64,000 nucleotides of DNA from Pseudomonas arsenicoxydans (GCF_006438915.1 NZ_RCZE01000004.1:422115-486114), one strand, 5' to 3'. Numbered from the stretch's first letter, positions 9,023-19,122 are shown. Made by a program: numbers and translations. The notes: generated from the letters alone by a model not told the origin.

Positions 9023-9212
9023 GGGGGATCTCCTGTCTTGAGCGCTGTATCGGCCTGTTGGCGAAATTCTTCAGGCTGCTGGTAACCAAAAGTATTCGTT
9101 TAAAGATAAAAGCGAAAAACAAAGCCCTTCACAAAAAGTAGTGCATCTGAACAATGACTACACCCCTAGAGCATAGTAGCCTCACTCAGCGCTTGAACTC
9201 AGGAGTCTTTGC

Positions 9213-10664
9213 ATGTCCGTCCGTCGTACCAAAATCGTCGCTACCCTTGGCCCGGCCAGTAACTCGCCGGAAGTTCTCGAACAGCTGATTCTGGCTGGCC
9301 TGGACGTCGCCCGCCTGAACTTCTCCCACGGCACCCCCGACGAGCACAAGGCTCGCGCGAAGCTGGTGCGTGACCTCGCTGCCAAGCACGGCCGCTTCGT
9401 TGCCCTGCTGGGCGACCTGCAAGGCCCGAAAATCCGTATCGCCAAATTCGCCAACAAGAAGATCGAGCTGAAGATCGGTGATCAATTCACCTTCTCCACC
9501 AGCCATCCTCTGACCGAAGGCAACCAGCAAGTGGTCGGCATCGACTACCCGGACCTGGTCAAGGATTGCGGCGTGGGCGACGAGCTGCTGCTCGACGACG
9601 GCCGCGTGGTCATGCGCGTCGATACCGCCACCGCCACCGAACTGAACTGCACCGTGCTGATCGGCGGTCCGCTGTCCGACCATAAAGGCATCAACCGTCG
9701 CGGTGGTGGCCTGACGGCTCCGGCGCTGACCGAGAAAGACAAGGCCGACATCAAGCTCGCTGCAGAGATGGAAGTCGACTACCTCGCCGTGTCCTTCCCG
9801 CGTGACGCCGCCGACATGGAATACGCCCGTCAACTGCGCGACGAGGCCGGCGGTACTGCCTGGCTGGTGGCGAAGATCGAACGCGCCGAAGCCGTGGCCG
9901 ACGACGAAACCCTCGACGCGCTGATCCAGGCGTCCGACGCGGTCATGGTTGCCCGTGGTGATTTGGGTGTGGAAATCGGCGACGCCGAGCTGGTGGGCAT
10001 TCAGAAGAAAATCATTCTGCACGCACGCCGCCACAACAAGGCTGTGATCGTGGCGACCCAGATGATGGAGTCGATGATCCAGAACCCGATGCCGACCCGC
10101 GCAGAAGTGTCCGACGTGGCCAACGCCGTGCTCGACTACACCGACGCCGTGATGCTCTCGGCCGAAAGTGCTGCCGGTCTGTATCCGCTGGAAGCTGTGC
10201 AAGCGATGGCGCGCATCTGCGTCGGCGCTGAAAAGCACCCGACCAGCAAGACCTCCAGCCACCGTATCGGCAAGGTCTTCGAAAGCTGCGACCAGTCCAT
10301 TGCCTTGGCGGCCATGTACACCGCCAACCACTTCCCGGGCGTGAAAGCGATCATCGCCCTGACCGAAAGTGGCTACACGCCGTTGATCATGTCGCGTATC
10401 CGTTCTTCGGTGCCGATCTACGCCTTCTCCCCGCACCGCGAAACCCAGGCCCGCGCGGCCATGTTCCGTGGCGTCTACACCGTCCCGTTCGACCCGGCAT
10501 CGCTGCCGCCTGAGCAAGTCAGCCAGGCCGCGATCGACGAGTTGCTCAAGCGCGGCGTCGTGGAGAAAGGCGACTGGGTCATCCTGACCAAGGGCGACAG
10601 CTACCACACCATCGGCGGCACCAACGGGATGAAAATCCTGCACGTTGGCGACAAGATGGTCTGA
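9213..10664 (+). CDS. pyk: Pyruvate kinase
   Basis: The 483-residue enzyme converts phosphoenolpyruvate and ADP to pyruvate and ATP, the last step of lower glycolysis. The N-terminus RRTKIVATLGPAS is diagnostic. The active-site stretch DYLAVSFPRDAAD, the Lys/Glu pair in KIERAEAV, the metal site MVARGDLGVEIG and the ATQMMESMI motif are all intact. The LSAESAAGLYP form and the length match the PykA-type enzyme of Pseudomonas. AT-rich DNA with likely promoter sequence lies in the preceding 100 bases. A strong terminator follows. The neighbouring genes up to the fumarase keep the order of the corresponding P. aeruginosa locus. Confidence 0.97.
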   Translation: MSVRRTKIVATLGPASNSPEVLEQLILAGLDVARLNFSHGTPDEHKARAKLVRDLAAKHGRFVALLGDLQGPKIRIAKFANKKIELKIGDQFTFSTSHPLTEGNQQVVGIDYPDLVKDCGVGDELLLDDGRVVMRVDTATATELNCTVLIGGPLSDHKGINRRGGGLTAPALTEKDKADIKLAAEMEVDYLAVSFPRDAADMEYARQLRDEAGGTAWLVAKIERAEAVADDETLDALIQASDAVMVARGDLGVEIGDAELVGIQKKIILHARRHNKAVIVATQMMESMIQNPMPTRAEVSDVANAVLDYTDAVMLSAESAAGLYPLEAVQAMARICVGAEKHPTSKTSSHRIGKVFESCDQSIALAAMYTANHFPGVKAIIALTESGYTPLIMSRIRSSVPIYAFSPHRETQARAAMFRGVYTVPFDPASLPPEQVSQAAIDELLKRGVVEKGDWVILTKGDSYHTIGGTNGMKILHVGDKMV

Positions 10665-10684
10665 GTGATCGGTTGTACAAAAAC

Positions 10685-10717
10685 AAAAGCCCCGCCATGT
10701 GAATGGCGGGGCTTTTT
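10685..10717 (+). terminator. Rho-independent terminator after pyk
   Basis: The stem AAAAGCCCCGCCAT / ATGGCGGGGCTTTTT has a very short loop and ends in a T run, 20 bases after the pyk stop. Its A-flanked left arm makes it usable from the minus strand as well. Confidence 0.92.
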
Positions 10718-10726
10718 GGTTTTGCT

Positions 10727-10833
10727 GATCGTTCCCACGCTCCGCGTGGGAATGCAGCCCGGGACGCTCCGCGTCCCAAAAGCGGACGCGGAGCGTCCGT
10801 TGAGGCATTCCCACGCAGAGCGTGGGAACGATC
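10727..10833. repeat. Inverted repeat, GATCGTTCCCACGCTC family
   Basis: The outer arms GATCGTTCCCACGCTC and its complement enclose an inner pair, GGGACGCTCCGCGTCC and GGACGCGGAGCGTCC. It is a double-hairpin repeat between the convergent pyk and enoyl-CoA hydratase genes. A shorter relative is at 51117-51165. Confidence 0.88.
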
Positions 10834-10835
10834 GG

Positions 10836-11585
10836 TTAGTGCCGTTTGATAAACCGGGTCAACGCCGCGAGCGCTTCCGGCGACCGCAGCCGTTGGGTGA
10901 ACAAAACGCCCTCTTCTTCTATCACTTTGCGCAGCTGTTCCCGGTCCGGCGCTTTCATCAGTTGCTTGGTGATGCGCACCGCTTCCGGTGGCAATGATTC
11001 GAAGCGCAATGCCATCTCCCGCGCCTTGGCCAACGCTGCTTCGCCGCTACTCAACGCTTCGGTCGCAATACCCCACGCCGCAGCCTGTTCACCGCTGAAC
11101 CCTTCGCCCAACAGCAACAGCTCCGCCGCTTTGGCATGCCCGAGCAATCGCGGCAGGATCAGGCTGGAACCGAACTCCGGACACAACCCGAGATTCACGA
11201 AGGGCATGCGCAACCGTGCATCACGGCTGACATACACCAAATCGCAATGCAGCAGCATCGTCGTGCCAATCCCCACCGCTGCACCCGCCACCGCAGCAAT
11301 CACCGGCTTGCGGCATTCCAGCAAGTTGAGCATGAAGTGAAACACCGGACTGTCGAGGTTGCTCGGCGGTTGCTGGATGAAGTCGGCGATGTCGTTGCCG
11401 GCGGTGAAGCACTCGGTGCTGCCGGTGATTAGCACGGCGTTGATTTCGGGGTCGGTGTCGGCCTGTTTCAGCGCTTCGGCCAAACGGCTGTACATGGTGC
11501 GGGTCAGGGCGTTTTTCTTGTCGGGGCGGTTCAGGCGCAGCGTCAGCAGGCCGCGTTCGCGTTCAATCTGGATGGCATCGGTCAT
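10836..11585 (-). CDS. Enoyl-CoA hydratase/isomerase family protein
   Basis: A 249-residue crotonase-fold protein starting at the ATG at 11585; upstream codons in the frame belong to a REP. Fold markers are the oxyanion-hole strand ECFTAGNDIADF, the second half AVAGAAVGIGTTM, and the NLGLCPEFGSSLILPRLLG segment that holds a candidate catalytic Glu. The reaction is probably hydration or isomerisation of an enoyl-CoA, but only one of the two usual catalytic glutamates is evident, so the substrate is open. It lies downstream of, and in the same direction as, the ferredoxin reductase gene, with a REP between them. Confidence 0.88.
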   Translation of the reverse strand: MTDAIQIERERGLLTLRLNRPDKKNALTRTMYSRLAEALKQADTDPEINAVLITGSTECFTAGNDIADFIQQPPSNLDSPVFHFMLNLLECRKPVIAAVAGAAVGIGTTMLLHCDLVYVSRDARLRMPFVNLGLCPEFGSSLILPRLLGHAKAAELLLLGEGFSGEQAAAWGIATEALSSGEAALAKAREMALRFESLPPEAVRITKQLMKAPDREQLRKVIEEEGVLFTQRLRSPEALAALTRFIKRH

Positions 11586-11608
11586 CACGAGTCCTGATCT
11601 GAGAGGTC

Positions 11609-11703
11609 TGTTGCGAGGGAGCTTGCTCGCGCTTGAGTGCGCAGCGCTTACCAATAATTGGGGCCGCTGCGCAGCCCAACGGGGGCAAGCCCCCTCGCCA
11701 CAG
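11609..11703. repeat. REP inverted repeat, GCGAGGGAGCTTGCTC family (diverged)
   Basis: The arms TTGCGAGGGAGCTTGCTCGC and GGCAAGCCCCCTCGCCACAG are imperfectly complementary. The element lies between the ferredoxin reductase and the enoyl-CoA hydratase genes, both on the minus strand. Confidence 0.8.
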
Positions 11704-11731
11704 CAAGGTCGCTCGCCACAAATATCAGCGC

Positions 11732-12667
11732 TCAACCACGAGGCAGGAACACATCGGCCAGCAGTTGATTGCGCGGCAATCCGGCGAGGTACAAGCGCCG
11801 GGAAAAGGCGTCGACACTGTCGGGGGCTCCGCAGACTAAGGCCAGGGTTTGCCGGGAGACAAGCCGCAGTTGCGCCAATGCCTGCGGCAACTCGGCCGGG
11901 ATCCAGCATTCGACGCTGAGGTTTTCACGCCCATCGGCCATGGCTTGCAGGGGTTTGGCCAGGTAGTGCTCGCTGGCGTCATGGGCGAGGTGAATGACGC
12001 GGATGGCGCCTTGGTGATCCTGGCGCAACGCTTCGCGCAGCACACCAAACAGCGGCCCCAAACCGGTGCCGGCCGCCAACAACCACAGCGGTCGGGTGTG
12101 CCAGTCCGGATCGTAATGCAAGGCCCCGCCGCGCAGTTCACCGAGGCGGATCGAATCGCCGATTGTCAACTGGCGGGCCGCGTCGCTGAACTCCCCCGGC
12201 TGGCGGCAATCAAGGTGGAACTCCAGAAAGCGGTCTTCTTCCGGCAGGCTGGCCAACGAATAAGGCCGCGCCACGTTGCCGGCCCACAACACCAGATGTT
12301 GCCCGGCGCTGTAGCGCAGCGGTCGTTCGGTGGTCAGGCGCAAACGCAACACACTGGCGCTCAACCAATCCACGGCCGCCACCTCGGCCGGGCGACCGTC
12401 CTGTTGCGGGTCGAAGGTGTGCACTTGCAGGTCTTCGACCACCTGGCACTGGCATGCCAGGCGCCAGCCTTGCTGGCGCTGCTCGGCGCTCAAGGCATCC
12501 GGGCGGCTGTCGCTGGGCAGGCCTTGTACACATTGCACCAGGCAAGCATGGCAACTGCCAGCGCGGCAACTGTAGGGCACCGGCACGCCGTTTTGATTCA
12601 GGGCATCGAGCAGGTTGCTGCCCGGCGCCACCGTAAAGTGGCGCTCGCCGACGCGTAACTCAGGCAT
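11732..12667 (-). CDS. 2Fe-2S ferredoxin / FAD-NAD(P)H reductase
   Basis: A 311-residue flavoprotein reductase. The N-terminal plant-type ferredoxin domain has ligands Cys34, Cys39, Cys42 and Cys72 (SCRAGSCHAC...LACQC). An FAD-binding domain follows (RPYSLASLPEED, equivalent to RxYS), then an NAD-binding domain (LLAAGTGLGPLFGVLREAL). This layout is that of oxygenase reductases and CDP-6-deoxy-glucoseen reductase-like proteins; it passes electrons from NAD(P)H to a partner. No oxygenase gene is adjacent, so the partner is unknown. The ATG at 12667 overlaps the diguanylate cyclase stop by 8 bases, which indicates co-expression. Confidence 0.9.
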   Translation of the reverse strand: MPELRVGERHFTVAPGSNLLDALNQNGVPVPYSCRAGSCHACLVQCVQGLPSDSRPDALSAEQRQQGWRLACQCQVVEDLQVHTFDPQQDGRPAEVAAVDWLSASVLRLRLTTERPLRYSAGQHLVLWAGNVARPYSLASLPEEDRFLEFHLDCRQPGEFSDAARQLTIGDSIRLGELRGGALHYDPDWHTRPLWLLAAGTGLGPLFGVLREALRQDHQGAIRVIHLAHDASEHYLAKPLQAMADGRENLSVECWIPAELPQALAQLRLVSRQTLALVCGAPDSVDAFSRRLYLAGLPRNQLLADVFLPRG

Positions 12668-13781
12668 CGACGTTCTCCCAGGCCGCCGCGCACCGGTTGC
12701 GCCCGTCACGCTTGGCGCGATAAAGCGCCTGATCGGCACGCTGCAAGGCGTCGTCGAGATCGTCGCCCAGTTCCAGCAACGTCATGCCCGCCGACAGACT
12801 GAGATGGGCGACATTGAGACCGATCAACTCGACATCGGTGAAGGCGATGCGCAACCGCTCACAGCACGCGGTGAGGCGTTCGGCATCGCAATCGGGCACC
12901 AGCACCACGAATTCTTCACCGCCATAACGCGCCAACACATCACCGTCGCGCAGGCACGCCGTCGCTACGCCGGCAAAAGCTTGCAGGACCTGGTCGCCCG
13001 CCGCATGGCCGTGCACATCGTTGATGCGTTTGAAGTGGTCGAGGTCGATCAACGCCAGGCCATGCACCACGCCAGCGTCCATCGCGTTCAGTTCGCGGGA
13101 GGCCAGGCGCAGGAAATGTCGGCGGTTGAACAGGCCGGTGAGTTCGTCGGTGGCGACCAGGTCTTCGAGCTGGCGCATCATCCCGCGCAGCGTGTCCTGG
13201 TGCGCTTGCAAGGCGAAGCGCCGTTGCCGCATCCGTTGACGTGAGGCCTGGACATAACGGGCGTAGAACACCAGCCAGATCAACACAATCAACAGCACGC
13301 ATACTTGCAACCCGGCCAGCGCCGGGTCGGGAAGCTGAAAGTGGTAGCCCTCCCACAGCGTGATCGCAGTGAAACTGAAAAACACCAATAGCGCACATCG
13401 CACCAACGCTCGGCGCGACAGATGGAACAGCCCGAACAGCAGGATCAGCACGTAAAACACCAGAAACGCGCCGCGTGCTTCATCCAGATTGGCGATCAGC
13501 CAGGTTTGCCAGCCCAGCCCCATCAGCACTTGCACTTCGGTCAGGCTGGGGTCGGCAAAGCGCAGGTTGCAGCCGCTGTAAAACACCGCGAACAACGCCG
13601 CCTGGCTGATGACCACCAAGGCCGTGCCGACGGCCACACTGGCCACGGGTTCGTCGTAATGTCCGGTGAAAAACGCCAGCCACAGCAGCATCAAGGCCAA
13701 GGCGTAGGTGCCGGCTGCAAGGGCAAAGCGTTTGAGTAAAAGCCGTTGGATGGCGTTATGGGTCAATCGTTGACTCACCAT
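12660..13781 (-). CDS. Membrane diguanylate cyclase (GGDEF)
   Basis: A 373-residue protein with five to six transmembrane segments in the first 190 residues, followed by a GGDEF domain. The active-site loop reads RYGGEEF near residues 287-291. An I-site RDGD lies exactly five residues before it, so the enzyme should be active and product-inhibited when making c-di-GMP from two GTP. The position between fumarase and ferredoxin reductase matches the sadC locus of P. aeruginosa, although this protein is shorter than SadC, so I do not assign the symbol. It acts at the inner membrane, probably in the switch to surface life. Confidence 0.92.
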   Translation of the reverse strand: MVSQRLTHNAIQRLLLKRFALAAGTYALALMLLWLAFFTGHYDEPVASVAVGTALVVISQAALFAVFYSGCNLRFADPSLTEVQVLMGLGWQTWLIANLDEARGAFLVFYVLILLFGLFHLSRRALVRCALLVFFSFTAITLWEGYHFQLPDPALAGLQVCVLLIVLIWLVFYARYVQASRQRMRQRRFALQAHQDTLRGMMRQLEDLVATDELTGLFNRRHFLRLASRELNAMDAGVVHGLALIDLDHFKRINDVHGHAAGDQVLQAFAGVATACLRDGDVLARYGGEEFVVLVPDCDAERLTACCERLRIAFTDVELIGLNVAHLSLSAGMTLLELGDDLDDALQRADQALYRAKRDGRNRCAAAWENVDA

Positions 13782-13913
13782 GCGAAAGGAGGCTGTTTGA
13801 GTGTCCTACTCTACAGGCCGAGTGCCACTTTAGTGGCGAGCCGGACAAATGACCATTCAATTTTAGGGGCAAAAAACTGGCGTCAAAAGCATGTCTCGGT
13901 GCGACGAAATACT

Positions 13914-14035
13914 TGTGGCGAGGGAGCTTGCTCCCGCTGGGGTGCGAAGCAGCCCCCGCAGTTCTTCAGTTGCAACTCACCAGGCGACGTTACGACTGCT
14001 TCGCAGCCGAGCGGGAGCAAGCTCCCTCGCCACAG
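13914..14035. repeat. REP inverted repeat, GCGAGGGAGCTTGCTC family
   Basis: The arms TTGTGGCGAGGGAGCTTGCT and the reverse complement enclose about 75 bases. It lies in the 470-base gap between the divergent diguanylate cyclase and fumarase genes. The rest of that gap holds the palindrome GCCACTTTAGTGGC near 13828 and probable fumarase promoter sequence, which I cannot resolve. Confidence 0.9.
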
Positions 14036-14252
14036 AAGCAAAAGCAAAAGCAAATCCCCGCGCCAGCCTTTATGCGACCAACGATTGACTGCCGGCGCGT
14101 GTACCCGCCCGCGAGGCGCGGTATACTGCCGCGCCTTTTTAGCGTCGCGCCAGCAGCCCCGGCGTGCCTTGTAAAGGTGCTTGCAACCGACCGATGCACC
14201 CAAGCTGCAAGCACCTTATTGAATGTTCCCGTCTTTTAGAGGAGCGCGACTC

Positions 14253-15776
14253 ATGACCGTGATCAAGCAAGACGACCTGATTCAGAGCGTTGCCGACGCC
14301 CTGCAGTTCATTTCCTATTACCACCCCGTTGACTTCATCCAGGCGATGCACGAAGCCTACCTGCGTGAAGAATCGCCGGCCGCCCGCGACTCCATCGCGC
14401 AAATCCTGATCAACTCGCGCATGTGTGCCACCGGCCACCGCCCGATCTGCCAGGACACCGGCATCGTCACCGTCTTCGTCCGCGTAGGCATGGACGTACG
14501 CTGGGATGGCGCCACCATGGGCCTGGACGACATGATCAACGAAGGCGTGCGTCGGGCATACAACCTGCCGGAAAACGTCCTGCGTGCCTCGATCCTCGCC
14601 GACCCGGCGGGCGCTCGTAAAAACACCAAGGACAACACCCCGGCCGTTATCCACTACTCCATCGTTCCGGGTAACACCGTGGAAGTGGACGTGGCAGCCA
14701 AGGGCGGCGGTTCCGAGAACAAGTCGAAGATGGCCATGCTCAACCCGTCCGACTCGATCGTCGACTGGGTATTGAAGACCGTTCCGACCATGGGCGCCGG
14801 CTGGTGCCCACCGGGCATGCTCGGCATCGGCATCGGCGGCACCGCCGAGAAAGCCGCTGTCATGGCGAAAGAAGTGTTGATGGAATCCATCGACATTCAC
14901 GAACTGAAAGCCCGTGGCCCACAGAACCGCCTCGAAGAGATGCGTCTGGAGCTGTTCGAGAAGGTCAACCAACTGGGCATCGGCGCTCAGGGCCTCGGCG
15001 GTCTGACCACCGTGCTCGACGTGAAGATCATGGATTACCCGACTCACGCTGCTTCGTTGCCGGTGTGCATGATCCCCAACTGCGCCGCCACCCGTCACGC
15101 GCACTTCGTGCTCGACGGTTCCGGCCCGGCCTCGCTGGAAGCGCCACCGCTGGACGCCTACCCGGAAATCGTCTGGGAAGCCGGCCCGTCGGCTCGTCGC
15201 GTCAACCTCGACACCCTGACCCCGGAAGACGTGCAGAGCTGGAAGCCGGGCGAAACCGTCCTGCTCAACGGCAAGATGCTCACCGGTCGCGACGCTGCGC
15301 ACAAGCGCATGGTCGAGATGCTGAACAAGGGTGAAACCCTGCCGGTGGACCTCAAGGGTCGTTTCATCTACTACGTTGGCCCGGTTGATCCGGTGCGCGA
15401 AGAAGTGGTGGGCCCTGCCGGTCCGACCACCGCAACACGGATGGACAAGTTCACCCGTCAGATCCTCGAGCAAACCGGCCTGTTGGGCATGATCGGCAAA
15501 TCCGAGCGCGGCCCTACCGCCATCGAAGCGATCAAGGACCATAAGGCCGTTTACCTGATGGCAGTGGGCGGCGCGGCTTATCTGGTGGCGCAAGCGATCA
15601 AGAAATCCCGCGTGGTGGCGTTTGCCGAACTGGGCATGGAAGCCATCTACGAGTTCGACGTAAAAGACATGCCAGTGACTGTTGCGGTTGATAGCAAAGG
15701 CGAGTCGGTTCACATCACCGGTCCTGCGATCTGGCAGAAAAAGATCAGTGAAAGTCTGGCAGTAGAAGTGCAGTAA
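14253..15776 (+). CDS. fumA: Fumarate hydratase, class I (iron-sulfur)
   Basis: A 507-residue enzyme of the TCA cycle that interconverts fumarate and malate using a 4Fe-4S cluster. The ATG at 14253 has the ribosome site AGAGGAG. The N-terminal (alpha) region includes RMCATGHRPICQDTGIVTVF, and the C-terminal (beta) region includes LLNGKMLTGRDAAHKRM and YYVGPVDP. The single-chain length fits the oxygen-labile class I enzymes, in contrast to class II FumC. It is monocistronic: a strong terminator follows and a REP-bearing gap precedes it. The symbol follows the naming used at the syntenic P. aeruginosa locus. Confidence 0.95.
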   Translation: MTVIKQDDLIQSVADALQFISYYHPVDFIQAMHEAYLREESPAARDSIAQILINSRMCATGHRPICQDTGIVTVFVRVGMDVRWDGATMGLDDMINEGVRRAYNLPENVLRASILADPAGARKNTKDNTPAVIHYSIVPGNTVEVDVAAKGGGSENKSKMAMLNPSDSIVDWVLKTVPTMGAGWCPPGMLGIGIGGTAEKAAVMAKEVLMESIDIHELKARGPQNRLEEMRLELFEKVNQLGIGAQGLGGLTTVLDVKIMDYPTHAASLPVCMIPNCAATRHAHFVLDGSGPASLEAPPLDAYPEIVWEAGPSARRVNLDTLTPEDVQSWKPGETVLLNGKMLTGRDAAHKRMVEMLNKGETLPVDLKGRFIYYVGPVDPVREEVVGPAGPTTATRMDKFTRQILEQTGLLGMIGKSERGPTAIEAIKDHKAVYLMAVGGAAYLVAQAIKKSRVVAFAELGMEAIYEFDVKDMPVTVAVDSKGESVHITGPAIWQKKISESLAVEVQ

Positions 15777-15796
15777 ACGCTTCAAGCTGCTGATAA

Positions 15797-15832
15797 GGCC
15801 GGGTCCTCTTACAGAGGGCCCGGCCTTTTTTT
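15797..15832 (+). terminator. Rho-independent terminator after fumarase
   Basis: A 13-base stem GGCCGGGTCCTCT / AGAGGGCCCGGCC has one G-U pair, a three-base loop and is followed by seven T residues, 20 bases after the stop. Confidence 0.95.
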
Positions 15833-16008
15833 GGGCCAAGTTTTTAATGTCATAGTGTGTTGAGCAAATCGGTCGAAAAATCGGCATACCCTCGAAACAC
15901 TTCATTAAACAAATAGCAGCATAAAAGGTGCTACCCAGTCGCATGGCTCATGATTTCAGAAGCTCCGTGCTATCGTGCGCGCCCGTATTGCTAACTGTTT
16001 CCGACACC

Positions 16009-17775
16009 ATGCTTGCTCGTTCGCGCACGTTACGCCTGACGCTATACACCTTGCTGATCGTCGCTGGCGCCGTGATCGCGGCCGGTCTTGCCGTGCGTCA
16101 CGCCGAACGCCAGGCGCTGGTCGAAGACGCTGCCCGTGCCAATCAGCAATTGGCGTTGTACGCCAACTCCCTGCACACCCTGATCGACCGCTACCGTGCC
16201 CTGCCCGCCGTATTGGCGCTGGACCCGGAATTACGCGCGGCCCTCAATGGCTCGGTCTCTGCCGACCAACAAGACGCACTGAATCGCAAGCTGGAAAAAA
16301 TCAACGGTGCCGCCCAGTCCTCGACCCTCGAACTGCTCGACCGCACCGGACTCGCCGTGGCCGCCAGCAATTGGCGTTTACCCAGCAGTTACGTCGGCCA
16401 CAACTATGGCTTCCGCCCCTACTTCAGCGAGACCCGCACCCAAGGCACCGGACGCTTTTACGCGGTCGGCGTGACCAGCGGCATTCCGGGGTATTTCCTG
16501 TCCAGTGCGGTTACTGGCGACAACGGCGAGTTCCTCGGCGCCATGGTGGTCAAACTCGAATTTCCGGAACTGGAGCGCGAATGGCGTCAGGGCAGCGACA
16601 CGCTGCTGGTCAGCGACGCACGCGGGATCATCTTCATCGCCAACCAGCCGGGCTGGCGCTATCGCCTGTTGAAACCGTTGAACGACAACGATCACGCAGC
16701 GCTCAAGGCGACCCGCCAATACGACAAACAACCGCTGACGCCACTTGAGTTTCAATCCCTGCGCCGCTTCGACGACAACAGCGATCTGGCGCGGGTGGTC
16801 GGCCCTGACGGGACCGCGGATTACCTGTGGGAATCTCTGCCGCTGGCCACCGAAGGCTGGACGTTGCACCTGTTGCGTCGCCCGCAGGTCGCCTTCGAAG
16901 ACAGCCGCAACGCCGCGCTCGCCGCTGCCGGGTTGTGGCTGGCGCTGGTGTTTCTGCTGCTGTTCCTCAATCAACGCTGGCGTCTGGCGAAAATGCGTCA
17001 GCGCAGCCGCGAAGAACTTGAGCAACTGGTGGAAGAACGCACCCGCGACCTGCGCACCGCTCAGGACGGTCTGGTGCAATCGGCCAAACTCGCGGCGCTT
17101 GGCCAGATGTCCGCCGCCCTCGCCCATGAAATCAATCAGCCGCTGACCGCCCAGCGCATGCAGCTGGCGACCTTGCGATTGCTGCTCGATCACGGCCGGG
17201 TCGATGACGCCTACAAGGCATTGAAACCGGTGGATGACATGCTGACCCGCATGGCTGCCCTCACCGGCCACCTGAAAACCTTCGCCCGCAAAAGCCCCAG
17301 CGGGCTGCGCGAACGACTGGACCTGGCGGCGGTGGTCGACCAATCGCTGCAACTGCTCGACGCGCGCCTGCGTGACGAACAGGTCAGCACCGTGCTGCAC
17401 CTGACGCGTCCGGCGTGGGTGCGCGGCGATGCGATTCGCCTGGAACAGGTGTTGATCAATCTGCTGCGCAATGCGCTGGATGCGATGCAGGACAAACCCT
17501 GCAAACGCCTGGAAATCCGTCTCGAAGCCGACGAGCAATTGTGGCGCCTGACGGTCAGCGACAACGGTGGCGGCATCGCCGAAGAGCACCTGCCGAACGT
17601 ATTCGATCCGTTCTTCACCACCAAACCGGTGGGCGATGGCCTGGGCCTGGGTCTGGCGGTATCGTTTGCCATCGTTCACGAAGCGGGCGGACGCCTGAGC
17701 GCCGACAATCACGCCAACGGCGCGGTGTTCACCCTGACCTTGCCCATCGACCTGGAGACGCCTGCCGCATGCTGA
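16009..17775 (+). CDS. Sensor histidine kinase, DctB/MifS type
   Basis: A 588-residue membrane kinase. The ATG at 16009 is chosen because the N-terminus then opens directly with a signal-anchor (about 12-33); earlier in-frame starts add a poor extension. A periplasmic double-Cache-like domain runs to about 300, then comes a second membrane segment near 308-328, a coiled coil, a His-kinase dimerisation domain ([10 protein letters not shown], phospho-acceptor His373), and an ATPase domain with [16 protein letters not shown] and [10 protein letters not shown]. This matches sensors of C4-dicarboxylates or alpha-ketoglutarate. It overlaps the regulator gene by 7 bases. The adjacent transporter favours the MifS assignment, but that is inference. 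Confidence 0.9.
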   Translation: MLARSRTLRLTLYTLLIVAGAVIAAGLAVRHAERQALVEDAARANQQLALYANSLHTLIDRYRALPAVLALDPELRAALNGSVSADQQDALNRKLEKINGAAQSSTLELLDRTGLAVAASNWRLPSSYVGHNYGFRPYFSETRTQGTGRFYAVGVTSGIPGYFLSSAVTGDNGEFLGAMVVKLEFPELEREWRQGSDTLLVSDARGIIFIANQPGWRYRLLKPLNDNDHAALKATRQYDKQPLTPLEFQSLRRFDDNSDLARVVGPDGTADYLWESLPLATEGWTLHLLRRPQVAFEDSRNAALAAAGLWLALVFLLLFLNQRWRLAKMRQRSREELEQLVEERTRDLRTAQDGLVQSAKLAALGQMSAALAHEINQPLTAQRMQLATLRLLLDHGRVDDAYKALKPVDDMLTRMAALTGHLKTFARKSPSGLRERLDLAAVVDQSLQLLDARLRDEQVSTVLHLTRPAWVRGDAIRLEQVLINLLRNALDAMQDKPCKRLEIRLEADEQLWRLTVSDNGGGIAEEHLPNVFDPFFTTKPVGDGLGLGLAVSFAIVHEAGGRLSADNHANGAVFTLTLPIDLETPAAC

Positions 17776-19103
17776 ATTCAGTGATGGTGGTCGACGACGA
17801 AAGCAGCATTCGCAGCGCCGTCGAACAATGGCTGAGCCTGTCGGGTTTCGAGGTGCAGTTGTTCAGCCGCGCCGATGAGTGCCTGGCGCAATTGCCCGCG
17901 CACTATCCCGGGGTGATCCTCAGCGATGTGCGCATGCCCGGCATGACGGGGCTGGAGTTGCTGGCCGAAGTCCAGCGTCGCGATGCGGACTTGCCGGTGA
18001 TTCTGCTGACCGGCCATGGCGATGTGCCGATGGCGGTCGAAGCGATGCGCGATGGCGCGTATGACTTTCTCGAAAAACCCTTCAGCCCGGAAACGCTGAT
18101 GAGCAGCCTTCGTCGCGCGTTGGACAAACGCCGGCTGGTGCTGGAAAACCGCGCCCTGCACGAACAGGCCGACAACCGCGCCAAACTCGACGCCACCCTG
18201 CTCGGTGTGTCCCGTGGCTTGCAGACGCTGCGTCGGCAAGTGCTGGACCTGGCGGCGTTGCCGGTCAACGTGTTGATCCGCGGTGAAACCGGCAGCGGCA
18301 AAGAGCTGGTCGCCCGTTGCCTGCATGACTTCGGACCGCGGGCCGACAAGCCGTTCGTGGCGCTTAACTGCGCGGCGATTCCCGAGCAGTTGTTCGAGGC
18401 CGAGTTGTTTGGCCATGAAAGCGGCGCGTTCACCGGCGCGACGGGTAAACGCATCGGCAAGCTTGAATACGCCGACGGCGGCACGCTGTTTCTCGATGAG
18501 ATCGAAAGCATGCCGCTGGCCCAGCAGGTGAAATTGCTGCGGGTGTTGCAGGAGCAGAAGCTTGAGCGCCTGGGGTCGAACCAGAGTATTCGCGTGGATT
18601 TGCGGATCATTGCGGCGACCAAGCCGGACCTGCTGGATGAAGCTCGGGCCGGACGTTTTCGTGAGGATTTGGCTTACCGGTTGAACGTCGCCGAGTTGCG
18701 GCTGCCGCCGTTGCGTGATCGGCGCGAAGACATACCGTTGTTGTTCGAGTCGTTTGCACAGCAGGCCGCCGAGCGTTTGGGGCGGACTTTTCCACCGCTG
18801 ACCGGCCCGCAGTTGAGTCATCTGCTAAGCCACGACTGGCCGGGCAATGTGCGCGAACTGGCGAACGTTGCCGAACGGCAAGTGCTGGGGTTGGGTGAGC
18901 CGGAACCGGCGGGCATCGATCCGGGGCAGTCGCTGGCGGCGCAGCAGGAAGCGTTCGAAGCGCATTGCCTGCGCGCGGCATTGACCCGGCACAAGGGTGA
19001 TGTGAAAGCGGTGCTTGAAGAGCTGCAACTGCCGCGCCGGACATTTAATGAAAAGATGCAGCGGCATGGGTTGAGCCGGGAAATGTTCCTGACTGACAGT
19101 TGA
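17769..19103 (+). CDS. NtrC-family response regulator, DctD/MifR type
   Basis: A 444-residue regulator. The start codon at 17769 overlaps the kinase stop. The receiver domain has DD at 9-10, phospho-acceptor Asp53 (LSDVRMPG) and a conserved Lys in FLEKPFSP. The sigma-54 interaction domain has Walker A GETGSGKE, the intact GAFTGA loop and Walker B TLFLDEIE. A short Fis-type helix-turn-helix ends the protein (HKGDVKAVLEELQLPRRTF). It should activate sigma-54 promoters when phosphorylated by the upstream kinase. A sigma-54 promoter with two palindromic sites lies 160-220 bases downstream, before the MFS gene, the obvious target. Confidence 0.94.
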   Translation: MLNSVMVVDDESSIRSAVEQWLSLSGFEVQLFSRADECLAQLPAHYPGVILSDVRMPGMTGLELLAEVQRRDADLPVILLTGHGDVPMAVEAMRDGAYDFLEKPFSPETLMSSLRRALDKRRLVLENRALHEQADNRAKLDATLLGVSRGLQTLRRQVLDLAALPVNVLIRGETGSGKELVARCLHDFGPRADKPFVALNCAAIPEQLFEAELFGHESGAFTGATGKRIGKLEYADGGTLFLDEIESMPLAQQVKLLRVLQEQKLERLGSNQSIRVDLRIIAATKPDLLDEARAGRFREDLAYRLNVAELRLPPLRDRREDIPLLFESFAQQAAERLGRTFPPLTGPQLSHLLSHDWPGNVRELANVAERQVLGLGEPEPAGIDPGQSLAAQQEAFEAHCLRAALTRHKGDVKAVLEELQLPRRTFNEKMQRHGLSREMFLTDS

Positions 19104-19122
19104 TTTTTGCAGTGTCCGGACT

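Noticed and set aside
9186..10814. Long minus-strand open frame (about 540 codons) opposite pyk
   Set aside because: It mirrors a strongly coding GC-rich gene, has no family motifs and runs through the terminator and a repeat.
14139..15944. Minus-strand open frame of about 600 codons opposite the fumarase gene
   Set aside because: A shadow of codon bias in the real gene; the product is His/Gly/Val-rich and has no recognisable domain.
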